This document shows positions 18,558-25,089 of a stretch of 64,000 nucleotides of DNA, one piece after another. The stretch lies in the NCBI RefSeq assembly GCF_009905615.1, contig NZ_JAAAKW010000001.1, forward strand, positions 558,001 through 622,000, read 5' to 3'. How positions within the stretch are numbered: position 1 is the stretch's first letter; every line of letters starts with the position of its first letter. Below the pieces are notes generated by a model that saw only the letters and a program-made list of their open reading frames with translations, did no database searches and was not told where the DNA came from. The position numbers and the translations under genes were made by a program. The stretch is from Pseudomonas sp. SLFW (GTDB taxonomy: Bacteria; Pseudomonadota; Gammaproteobacteria; Pseudomonadales; Pseudomonadaceae).

Positions 18558-19241
18558 TCAGGAAGCCTCCCTCATGTTCTGCTCGCCCGCCAGATAGGCA
18601 CGCAACGCCTCCTCCAGCAACTGCCCGGTGAGCCATAAGGTGACGCGAGCGACTTCCCTTACCAACTGACGGTCCTCCTCCGTCTTCACGGCCCGCTCCA
18701 TGGCTAGGCGAACCTCCTCGGAGTGTTTTTCGTCGATAGTCGAATGCGCGACGAAGAACGTCATCTGTTCATCACTGAGGTTCAGGTCATTGCGGAAGCG
18801 GTCGAGTATGGGTTGGATGTGGTCATACACGTCCTCGGCCCAGTAGCTGTAGCCCAAGCGGGCGATCGGGCCCTTTCGAATCGCTACGTCATTAAGGAAA
18901 GCAACGAGCGCCTGAGTGGGCGCTAACGGCGCGGGCATCTCTTCAGGCAATAAGCCCACGGACTCCAGATCGCGCAATACCATGCGTTCGTGGCCCAGCT
19001 CTTCTAGCGCGTGCTTGTATACGAAGCGTAGTAACGAGGTTTGCTCGGGATCGGCGCTGAATGCACACGCGGCCTGGTTTACCGAGTTGTAGCGGGTGTA
19101 GTGGTACACCTGCAGCATCACCTGCTGGTAAAGCGCTGCAGGCGTGGTATTGGTCACGCTGAATTTCCAGTACTCACCCTGTTTGATCCGGGCCCAGCCC
19201 GCCTCGACGATAGCGTCGAGTTCATTGAAGAACACTTGCAT
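18558..19241 (-). CDS. Heme-oxygenase-like diiron protein (TenA/PqqC/UndA-like fold)
   Basis: This 227-residue all-helical protein belongs to the iron-containing redox enzyme group with the heme-oxygenase-like fold. Candidate metal ligands are spaced as in UndA-type diiron oxidases: E81 and H84 in HALEELGHERM, E136 in YWAEDVYDH, D170 and H173 in IDEKHSEEV, plus H47. Members N-oxygenate, cleave C-C bonds or decarboxylate amine or acid substrates. The ATG at 19241 has AAGGAGG eight bases upstream. The stop of the GNAT gene lies one base before the ATG, so the two are coupled. Longer upstream starts would overlap the GNAT gene and are rejected. Confidence 0.83.
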   Translation of the reverse strand: MQVFFNELDAIVEAGWARIKQGEYWKFSVTNTTPAALYQQVMLQVYHYTRYNSVNQAACAFSADPEQTSLLRFVYKHALEELGHERMVLRDLESVGLLPEEMPAPLAPTQALVAFLNDVAIRKGPIARLGYSYWAEDVYDHIQPILDRFRNDLNLSDEQMTFFVAHSTIDEKHSEEVRLAMERAVKTEEDRQLVREVARVTLWLTGQLLEEALRAYLAGEQNMREAS

Positions 19242-19242
19242 T

Positions 19243-19788
19243 TCATTTGCCTCCTTGGACGGTGTGGTAAACATTTTCAAGTTCCAGATATACCCAGCTG
19301 TAGCGACGCTCAGCCTGACCTGTGGACCAGGTAATATCATCTGAGAGCACTCGCCCACCGATACCGATATAGAGCGCAGCCAACTGCTCGCGGCAGAGCG
19401 CCGAAATGAATCGCAAATGGGTGTTGCCCCTCAGCCAGATCGCCGCGTGGAGCAAAAAGGTGCGCAGGTGACGGCCTCCGCGATAACGCGCGTCCAGTAC
19501 CAGGCGATTAGCGTCGAAGGCATCGGTCGGAACTGCGAAATGCGCCTGCACATCGACCGCTCGCTCCACGAAACTTAAGCCGTGTCCCAACGGGGTGACC
19601 CGCAGCGTGCCGACAACATCGCCGTCGTCCAGATAGACCAAGTGATAGGAAAGAGCATCACGTAGCGCTTCGCGGCGCTCGTAATCGTCTTCTTGGGCAG
19701 GGTTCTCCCCCAAATGGAGCGCCCGAAGGTTTTTGACCGCTTCGAACAATTCGCAGGTGGAATCAATTACGCGTACTGAAAGGCCCAT
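19243..19788 (-). CDS. GNAT acyltransferase resembling LuxI/FeeM-type synthases
   Basis: This 181-residue protein has a GNAT layout like N-acyl amino acid synthase FeeM and LuxI-type autoinducer synthases: an acidic segment (NPAQEDDYERRE, about 29-40), SYHLVYLDDGDVVGTLRVTP (47-66), and RLVLDARYRGGRHLRTFLL (95-113) as the cofactor-binding turn and helix. It lacks enough recognisable LuxI invariants to be called a homoserine lactone synthase. It sits between an adenylating ligase and a diiron protein, so transfer of an activated acyl or aryl group to an amine is the likely chemistry. This is inferred. Confidence 0.75.
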   Translation of the reverse strand: MGLSVRVIDSTCELFEAVKNLRALHLGENPAQEDDYERREALRDALSYHLVYLDDGDVVGTLRVTPLGHGLSFVERAVDVQAHFAVPTDAFDANRLVLDARYRGGRHLRTFLLHAAIWLRGNTHLRFISALCREQLAALYIGIGGRVLSDDITWSTGQAERRYSWVYLELENVYHTVQGGK

Positions 19789-19796
19789 GACTGCAA

Positions 19797-21149
19797 TTAC
19801 CTGCCTTTACGCTGATCTACGATACGGGCCTCTTTCCAACTGAACCAGCTACCCAGATTGACATGCTCAGCCAGGTCATTGACAACCATGACCGTGGCAT
19901 CTACCCCTAGGCGCTCGCGCAGCCGCTCTTTGATCAGCAGCACCAGGCGCGCCTGGTCGCCCTCAAAGAAGCGTGACATTTCCAGTTTCGCGATGACGGT
20001 GTCCCGATCGCTGGCACGGCTGAGGACTATCTGATAGCCCAAGCACTGCTCGACCCCTTCAAGCAATGCCTGCTCGATCTGTGCTGCGGAAAACGCGCGG
20101 TCGTTCAGTTGCACGGCATCTTTGACGCGGCCCACCACCTTGATCACGTGACGCGTGGGCTGCGGATAGCCCTGGCGCGATTGAATCGATACCAGATCGC
20201 CAGTGCGGTAGCGAATGAGCGGCTTGGTACCCGGTATCAACATCGTCACGCACAGCTCACCCTCGCCGGTTGCACCCAGACTGTGACCGGTCACTGGATC
20301 CAGCACCTCGATGAGGTAATTGAGGCGATGAGGCATCAACTGGTCATTGGCATTACAAGCAGCAATAATCATCGCCTCCTGCGACCCATACAGGCTGTCG
20401 TAGGCTTGCACTCCCCACAGACTGAACAGGTTGTTCTTCAGCGCTGGCGTACACAGCTCGCCACTCATCATGAAAGCCCGCAAGCTGAAATCTTTACGGG
20501 GATTGAAGCCTTGTCGCTCAGCCTCTTTGGCCATAGCAAGCAAGAGGCCAGGCGCCGACGCGAGCACTCCGATGTTCAGATCTTTCAGCAGTTGCAGCGC
20601 TTTGGGCCAGCCTATGACTGGGGAATGCGGCCATAGCTTGGCGTTGCATAAGTCGAGCTGGGTACAGACATCACCCAAGGTATCCCCAAAGGAGTGGACT
20701 TCGGTCGGCCCCATGATACCAATCACAGTCTTCTGACCCGGGAAGTGCTTTTCGACCACCGCTTGATAGGCCATGGCCAATTGGCGGTTGCTGGCGTAGC
20801 TCTCCTTACGATCCCGAGGGCATGGTGTTGCCGGGCCCGTCGTGCCGGTGGTTTCGTAGTAGAAAATCGCTTCTTCCAACGGGCCGGACAGCATGTCGAA
20901 GCCCGCTTCGCGCAAATCATCCTTTGTGGTGAAAGGCAAGGCTGTCAAATCGGCCAAAGTCAGGCTACTGGCATCAATGTGAGCCAGACGACGAGCGTAG
21001 AAGGGCGAATGGCACTTGACGTGGCTGACCACCTTCCGCAACTGCTGCTGGTGCCAATCGGCAAGGGCCTGGTCGTTGAGGGCGCCCGTCCAGTAGGCAA
21101 GGTGGATCGGGTCATATCGTTTCTTGAATGTGTCCAACTGTTCATTCAT
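19797..21149 (-). CDS. PaaK-type AMP-forming acyl/aryl-CoA ligase-like enzyme
   Basis: This 450-residue adenylate-forming enzyme resembles phenylacetate-CoA ligase. The P-loop-like motif is YYETTGTTGPATPCPRD (about 97-113), YDSLYGSQEAM marks the substrate pocket region, IRYRTGDLV carries the ribose-binding aspartate, and the tail has WFSWKEARIVD with a likely catalytic lysine. The enzyme probably activates a carboxylate such as anthranilate or a fatty acid. It leads the six-gene leftward operon, and the GNAT gene follows after 8 bp. The ATG at 21147-21149 begins where homology with the family begins. Confidence 0.85.
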   Translation of the reverse strand: MNEQLDTFKKRYDPIHLAYWTGALNDQALADWHQQQLRKVVSHVKCHSPFYARRLAHIDASSLTLADLTALPFTTKDDLREAGFDMLSGPLEEAIFYYETTGTTGPATPCPRDRKESYASNRQLAMAYQAVVEKHFPGQKTVIGIMGPTEVHSFGDTLGDVCTQLDLCNAKLWPHSPVIGWPKALQLLKDLNIGVLASAPGLLLAMAKEAERQGFNPRKDFSLRAFMMSGELCTPALKNNLFSLWGVQAYDSLYGSQEAMIIAACNANDQLMPHRLNYLIEVLDPVTGHSLGATGEGELCVTMLIPGTKPLIRYRTGDLVSIQSRQGYPQPTRHVIKVVGRVKDAVQLNDRAFSAAQIEQALLEGVEQCLGYQIVLSRASDRDTVIAKLEMSRFFEGDQARLVLLIKERLRERLGVDATVMVVNDLAEHVNLGSWFSWKEARIVDQRKGR

Positions 21150-21159
21150 GCCAGGCGCT

Positions 21160-21182
21160 CCGGTTGTGGGGACTGCAACTGG
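21160..21182. promoter_or_regulatory. Inverted repeat in the 5' leader of the ligase operon
   Basis: CCGGTTG (21160-21166) and CAACTGG (21176-21182) are inverted with one mismatch around a 9-nt spacer. The site lies 11-33 bp before the ligase ATG. It could be an operator or an RNA hairpin. No protein partner is known. Confidence 0.35.
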
Positions 21183-21192
21183 CCGACACATT

Positions 21193-21206
21193 AAAGTTCG
21201 AACTTT
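21193..21206. promoter_or_regulatory. Perfect 14-bp palindrome between the divergent operons
   Basis: AAAGTTCGAACTTT is a perfect palindrome located 44 bp upstream of the ligase start. It has the size of a dimeric regulator site. It does not match the CT-N12-AG pattern of classical lux boxes. It may be bound by the local LuxR protein or another regulator. Confidence 0.45.
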
Positions 21207-21336
21207 CTGTTACACAGCTTTGGTATTCCACAGTTGCGCGCGAGTTCAAATCTTGTTATGCCACGACGCGACGCATCACAACAAAATCTTTCATTACGTT
21301 TATCGGTGGCTCCATTGATGACTGACGTAATTGCGG

Positions 21337-21365
21337 TTGACACTCTATAGACACGCTGATACTTT
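21337..21365 (+). promoter_or_regulatory. Sigma-70-like promoter for the anthranilate-synthase genes
   Basis: TTGACA (21337-21342), a 17-bp spacer and TACTTT (21360-21365) make a good promoter facing the trpE-like gene. Transcription would begin near 21372 and leave a 5' leader of about 400 nt that includes the short reading frame described at 21419. Confidence 0.5.
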
Positions 21366-21418
21366 CAGCCCCTGTGGTCTTCCACCGCAAGGATTAGCCA
21401 AGACTAGGAAGTCTAGAT

Positions 21419-21520
21419 ATGTATTATCACCTTTCTGCTATACGCTCATTGCACAACTGCCCTTCTCGATGCTCTCGCGCCGTCCTGGCCATCTTCAAAA
21501 GTAATATCTGGCGCCGCTAA
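21419..21520 (+). CDS. Possible 33-residue leader peptide
   Basis: An ATG with AGGA nine bases upstream opens a 33-codon frame beginning MYYHLSAIRS and ending SNIWRR. The single tryptophan is three codons before the stop. The ribosome site lies in the loop of a small inverted repeat (AGACT-agga-AGTCT, 21401-21414). Position after a promoter and before a terminator-like hairpin, upstream of an anthranilate-synthase gene, resembles a trp leader. With only one Trp codon the case is weak and the frame may be fortuitous. Confidence 0.35.
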   Translation: MYYHLSAIRSLHNCPSRCSRAVLAIFKSNIWRR

Positions 21521-21530
21521 CACTCAAAAG

Positions 21531-21569
21531 AAAAGGTGTGGCTGTCCAATAGATGCTCTTCACCTTTTT
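21531..21569 (+). terminator. Weak terminator-like hairpin in the trpE-like leader
   Basis: AAAAGGTG (21531-21538) pairs with CACCTTTT (21561-21568) across a 22-nt loop, followed by one more T. The GC content of the stem is low, so it is a poor terminator by itself. GGCGCC occurs on both sides (21511-21516 and 21580-21585) and could form a competing long-range pairing, as in attenuators. Confidence 0.35.
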
Positions 21570-21771
21570 CCAAATCGGGCGCCTCTGCTTTAAGCATTGC
21601 TGCCGCTTGTCTGCATGCCAACTACGGCTGCAACATGCTTGGTACCGACAGTATTCGACCGACATTTAAAATCATCAGCACCGGTGCAAACTAACGCGCC
21701 TTTGCGCTTGATATTTATTTAGTGCCTTCTATCGCCTATCGCATCAACCTATATTGAAAATGGAATTATCG

Positions 21772-23241
21772 ATGGACAGTAATATTCTCAGGGTAGATGT
21801 TATTCGACACGAAGAGCGTCAAACAATCGATGCACTCAGTGTTTATACACATGCACTTGCGCAATTGGATCGTCATTCGGTATTCATCCTTGAGTCACTC
21901 TCAGGGCCCAGCCGAGACCGACGGGCGACGATCATTGGCATGGAACCACTTTTTGAAGTGTGCATTGATGAAAGACATGCCCGTTTGCGCGGTCGGCCTG
22001 AACTCTGTCAACACCTCTACAGCTGCCTGCGCCAGCGAGGGATGAAGATCGGGCCCGAGCAGCAGATCGAATTGCCCGACAGCGAAGCCGCCTGGAACCT
22101 GCTCCGATACATCCAGAACCTGTTCCAGGTGGCTCCTGACAAGCCGCAAAGCCTTGCGTACTTCGGTTATTTCTCATACGACAGCGTGCGATTGATCGAA
22201 CGCCTGCCCGATTTGGCGGAGCAGACCCACGACTACCCTCTGATTGCTTTGTCGGTTTACCAGACACTGCTCTACCTCCACAGCAATGGCACGGTCGAAA
22301 CACTGATCAATAACCACGCCTTGTGGGAGACGCGCGGGCTGGAAGACTACCCGTTCCTGCGAGCCCCAAATCCGGTGAGCCTGCATGAACAGCCTCATTA
22401 TCCGCAGGTCTTCGAAGAAACCCGCACAGTCACTCCCGCACAGTTCGCGCAGCGGGTAGAAGTGGCAATGGAGCATATACGAGCTGGAGACGTGTACCAG
22501 ATCCAACTCGGTCATGAGATCCGTATTCATTCCGAGGTCACGCCGCTCGACGTTTACAAGAGCTTGCGCATGCGTAATCCGTCCCCCTACATGTACCTGG
22601 CACACGTCGGCGGAATCGACCTAATCGGTGCGAGCCCCGAACTGTTCGTCAGGATCAAGGACAATTTGATCGAAATGCGCCCGATCGCCGGGACAGTAGG
22701 TAAACGGCCCGGCGTCGATTCCACCGAGCTGATGTTGGAGCTGACGCGTTCGGAGAAGGAACGTGCGGAGCACCTCATGCTCATCGACCTGTGTCGCAAT
22801 GACATAGGACGGGTCTGTCAGCCGGGATCTCTGGAGGTCGATGAGTTCATGCTGGTGGAGGAGTATTCGCACCTTTACCACATGGTTTCGAACGTTCGGG
22901 GGCTACTGCGCCCAGGCCTGGATGCCTACGACGTGATCAAGGCCTCATTCCCCGCCGGGACGATGTCGGGTGCGCCCAAGGTCAGAGCGATGGAGCTGAT
23001 TGAGGCCATGGAAAGTAACCGACGGGGCATCTATGCAGGCGCCCTTGGGCTGATCGGATTCGATGGTAGCGTTAATACCGCTTTGTGCATTCGATCGACC
23101 GTGTATGACCAAGGCGTCTACTCCCTGCGTGCGTCTGCTGGCGTGGTGGCCGACTCGACACCCGAAATGGAGTGGAGAGAAACACTTTACAAGATCGGAT
23201 CCGTTTACCGAGCGGTGACTGGAAAGGAGATTGCGCTGTGA
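21772..23241 (+). CDS. Anthranilate/ADIC synthase component I-like (TrpE family), accessory copy
   Basis: This 489-residue chorismate-utilising enzyme has an N-terminal domain with FILESLSG (like the LLES feedback motif of TrpE) and the catalytic domain segments DVYQIQLGHEI, MRPIAGTVGKRP, LIDLCRNDIGRV, YSHLYHMVSNVRG and FPAGTMSGAPKVRAME. PIAGT rather than PIKGT points to anthranilate or ADIC formation, not aminodeoxychorismate. The sequence does not resemble the usual Pseudomonas TrpE N-terminus, so it is likely a dedicated biosynthetic copy. The ATG at 21772 has GGA seven bases upstream. ATG 21760 and TTG 21754 are also in frame. The glutaminase gene overlaps its end by 4 bp. Confidence 0.88.
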   Translation: MDSNILRVDVIRHEERQTIDALSVYTHALAQLDRHSVFILESLSGPSRDRRATIIGMEPLFEVCIDERHARLRGRPELCQHLYSCLRQRGMKIGPEQQIELPDSEAAWNLLRYIQNLFQVAPDKPQSLAYFGYFSYDSVRLIERLPDLAEQTHDYPLIALSVYQTLLYLHSNGTVETLINNHALWETRGLEDYPFLRAPNPVSLHEQPHYPQVFEETRTVTPAQFAQRVEVAMEHIRAGDVYQIQLGHEIRIHSEVTPLDVYKSLRMRNPSPYMYLAHVGGIDLIGASPELFVRIKDNLIEMRPIAGTVGKRPGVDSTELMLELTRSEKERAEHLMLIDLCRNDIGRVCQPGSLEVDEFMLVEEYSHLYHMVSNVRGLLRPGLDAYDVIKASFPAGTMSGAPKVRAMELIEAMESNRRGIYAGALGLIGFDGSVNTALCIRSTVYDQGVYSLRASAGVVADSTPEMEWRETLYKIGSVYRAVTGKEIAL

Positions 23242-23819
23242 AAGTATTTTTGATCGATGCTTACGACAGCTTCGTCTTCATCATCAGCCAATACCTTGAG
23301 CAACTTGGGCTGGAAACGCGTGTCGAGCGTCATGACCAGCCTGACCTCATTCAGCGGATCGAGGCGTTCGCACCAGACTTTTGCGTACTCGGCCCGGGAC
23401 CTGGCCATCCGTCGGAGGTCGGCTACATAGAACTCATTCGGCATTTCGAGCGCCGCCTGCCGCTGCTAGGCGTTTGTCTCGGCCATCAAGCCGTGGGGCT
23501 AGCATTCGGGGCTCAGGTCTGCCGCGCTCCTCACGTCATGCATGGCAAGGTGAGCCAGATAGAAAACGATGGCAAGGGGGTCTATGCCCACACAGAGGGT
23601 CGATCTTTCAACGCGACTCGCTATCACTCCCTCATGCTTACAGACGCATGTTTGCCGGACTGCCTGGAGGTGACCTCCAGGTCAACCGACGATGGCTACA
23701 TCATGGGCGTTCGGCATCGCACGTTGCCCATTGAGGGGGTTCAGTACCACCCCGAAAGTATCCTCACGGAAAACGGCCTGGACCTGTTCCGCAGCTTCAT
23801 CAAGCATTACCTCAACTGA
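23238..23819 (+). CDS. Glutamine amidotransferase component II (TrpG/PabA family), accessory copy
   Basis: This 193-residue class I glutaminase has GPGPGHP (oxyanion region), GVCLGHQAV with the nucleophile cysteine and YHPESILTENG with the His-Glu pair, so the catalytic triad is complete. It feeds ammonia to the TrpE-like subunit. The GTG at 23238 overlaps the upstream stop (GTGA), and AAGGAGA lies 7 bp before it, so translation is coupled. In-frame starts further upstream lie inside the trpE-like gene and are rejected. The gene is separate from any trpD/trpC, unlike the primary trp locus. Confidence 0.9.
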   Translation: MKVFLIDAYDSFVFIISQYLEQLGLETRVERHDQPDLIQRIEAFAPDFCVLGPGPGHPSEVGYIELIRHFERRLPLLGVCLGHQAVGLAFGAQVCRAPHVMHGKVSQIENDGKGVYAHTEGRSFNATRYHSLMLTDACLPDCLEVTSRSTDDGYIMGVRHRTLPIEGVQYHPESILTENGLDLFRSFIKHYLN

Positions 23820-23946
23820 CCTTTATGGCGGCGGGATGAGCCTCACCTGTGAAGCTTTGCCCCGCACCAGCGGACGCTCGTATTCCAGGGTTTGTGCATT
23901 GGCTAACACGGATGTGCCAAATCAGCGCCTCACACCAGTGCGGGCA

Positions 23947-23962
23947 CACCTTGGAACAGGTG
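23947..23962. promoter_or_regulatory. Inverted repeat upstream of luxR-type gene
   Basis: CACCT (23947-23951) and AGGTG (23958-23962) form a perfect inverted repeat around TGGAAC, 46 bp before the luxR-type ATG. It resembles a compact lux-box-like dyad, but the spacing (CT-N6-AG) differs from the classical CT-N12-AG. It could serve autoregulation. Confidence 0.4.
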
Positions 23963-24008
23963 CAGACAATGTAGGTGCCACGTCAATTGCAGTATCAACG
24001 AGAGCGAG

Positions 24009-24815
24009 ATGTTTATGGATAACTACAACGCGTCGGCCTCTGCGGACAAGCAAGCCGAGCATGCTGCAACATTCAACACTTTCAGGGGTCTTGCCAAAGA
24101 CATCCACCGGTGCGACTGGGAGCGTTTGCTGAAAAAAACTTTTCGTGAACTAGGCTTCGCCAGGTTTCTGGTAAGTCTCGGTCCAGCCAGAGCATGCGAC
24201 AACGATCCTCTGAACGACGTCCTCACAACGTTCCCTAAGCAGTGGCTGGAGCATTACCGCAGTAATAGGCTCATCGAAATTGACCCCATCCTTAAACACT
24301 GCCATCAGGAACTTGTACCGTATTTCTGGTCAACCGAACGCCGTCGGGCACGCGGCCGGTCGCGCCAATTCTGGGAGCTGCGCGAACAACATGGACTACG
24401 AAATGGCCTGAGCATCCCCCTGCGCTATGAATTGTTCAGAGGCACCCTTAGCGTGGCCTTTGACGACGTTCAGGCTGCAGAGCAAACGGTTTTCCCCCAT
24501 CCTGCAGTAAGCCAGCTGTTCATGCTCGTACCCTACTTACTGGACGGCATGGGTCATCAATTTCAAAACTCGATGCCGGAGCGACAAGGCCTGACACCCA
24601 GAGAAATGGAGTGCCTGTATTGGGCAAGTGCTGGCAAGACGAGTTGGGAGATCAGTCACATCCTCACACGCTCTGAACGCACCATCGACTTCCACCTGCT
24701 CAATGCTCGTCGCAAACTCGGCTCGGTCAGCCGGCAGCAGGCAGTGGGTGCTGCCGCCGCTTACGGGCTGATTGCTCCCGCAGGCGGCAGGCCCTGTTAC
24801 AGCCGGCAAAGGTGA
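24009..24815 (+). CDS. LuxR-family regulator with autoinducer-binding domain
   Basis: This 268-residue regulator has an N-terminal autoinducer-binding domain and a C-terminal LuxR helix-turn-helix (LTPREMECLYWASAGKTSWE at 195-214, ending RKLG). The six residues conserved for acyl-homoserine-lactone binding are all recognisable: W79, Y83, D92, P93, W107 and G133. No canonical luxI is nearby, so it is formally a LuxR solo. The only candidate synthase is the FeeM/LuxI-like GNAT of the same island. ATG 24015 is an alternative start. It is separated from the trpG-like gene by 189 bp with no gene, apart from the dyad at 23947. Confidence 0.9.
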   Translation: MFMDNYNASASADKQAEHAATFNTFRGLAKDIHRCDWERLLKKTFRELGFARFLVSLGPARACDNDPLNDVLTTFPKQWLEHYRSNRLIEIDPILKHCHQELVPYFWSTERRRARGRSRQFWELREQHGLRNGLSIPLRYELFRGTLSVAFDDVQAAEQTVFPHPAVSQLFMLVPYLLDGMGHQFQNSMPERQGLTPREMECLYWASAGKTSWEISHILTRSERTIDFHLLNARRKLGSVSRQQAVGAAAAYGLIAPAGGRPCYSRQR

Positions 24816-24904
24816 AACTTTCCCTTCGGAACCGGGCAACAGCTAGCGCCTTAGAAAAGGTGCTGAAACGAGTGTCAGTAAAAACAACGTGGTCGGTGAG
24901 CGTT

Positions 24905-24924
24905 CATAAGAGCGTTCTCTTATG
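24905..24924. repeat. Perfect 7-bp inverted repeat near the island border
   Basis: CATAAGA (24905-24911) and TCTTATG (24918-24924) are perfect inverted copies around a 6-nt spacer. The site lies 26 bp before the nagE remnant that marks the right edge of the island. It could be a hairpin ending the luxR transcript (without a T run) or part of a recombination site. Confidence 0.4.
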
Positions 24925-24949
24925 TCCGCAAAACCACAGCAACTGAACG

Positions 24950-25019
24950 TTGGGAGATGGAGCGCAGGGGCTGAGCGATGCGATGCGATGCGATGCCGGG
25001 GATGGTCAAACCGACCTGA
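24950..25019 (+). pseudogene. Decayed remnant of the nagE 3' end
   Basis: In the nagE frame this stretch reads LGDGAQGLSDAMR, close to VGDGAQGLSEAVR at the end of intact nagE (16060-16098). The frame is then broken by four tandem CGATG units (24976-24995). With two units removed it would continue PGMVKPT and stop at TGA 25017-25019, in register with the nagE end GMVNGR. A terminator follows at 25035. This is best read as the original nagE 3' end, left behind when the 16120-24949 island arrived. Confidence 0.75.
24976..24995. repeat. Four tandem CGATG units
   Basis: CGATG is repeated four times exactly inside the nagE remnant. Copy-number change by slippage could explain the frameshift seen there. 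Confidence 0.85.
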
Positions 25020-25034
25020 CAGGCGACACAACCT

Positions 25035-25061
25035 CCTGTGGGAAACACCCATACAGGTTTT
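25035..25061 (+). terminator. Rho-independent terminator, probably ancestral to nagE
   Basis: CCTGTGGG pairs with CCC and ACAGG around a short A-rich loop with a 2-nt bulge, followed by TTTT. It faces right and lies 16 bp after the stop of the nagE remnant. The intact nagE copy has no comparable hairpin directly behind it. Confidence 0.65.
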
Positions 25062-25089
25062 GCGGTGTGCCAGAGGCACTCAATCTGCT

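Larger units (their letters stand above)
21207..21771. other. AT-rich divergent control region of the accessory cluster
   Basis: This 565-bp region separates the leftward ligase operon from the rightward anthranilate-synthase genes. It is visibly more AT-rich than the flanking core genes. It holds a good sigma-70-like promoter (21337-21365), a short open reading frame with a ribosome site (21419-21520) and a weak terminator-like hairpin (21531-21569). The last 200 bp before the trpE-like gene show no other clear feature. Confidence 0.7.

Noticed and set aside
19243..19788. Calling the GNAT a true LuxI homoserine lactone synthase
   Set aside because: The overall layout is similar, but the full set of LuxI invariant residues cannot be placed with confidence, so only a resemblance is claimed.
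21124..21325. Two overlapping ~65-codon plus-strand frames in the divergent control region
   Set aside because: They begin inside the ligase gene on the opposite strand, cross the regulatory palindrome and lack ribosome sites or recognisable sequence.
21772..23819. Calling the TrpE/TrpG-like pair the primary trp genes or PabB/PabA
   Set aside because: The N-terminus does not resemble Pseudomonas TrpE, trpD and trpC are not adjacent, and PIAGT instead of PIKGT argues against PabB.
24976..24995. CGATG tandem array as a possible CRISPR or iteron origin
   Set aside because: The units are 5 bp with no spacers and only four copies. They lie inside the decayed nagE remnant, so slippage explains them.
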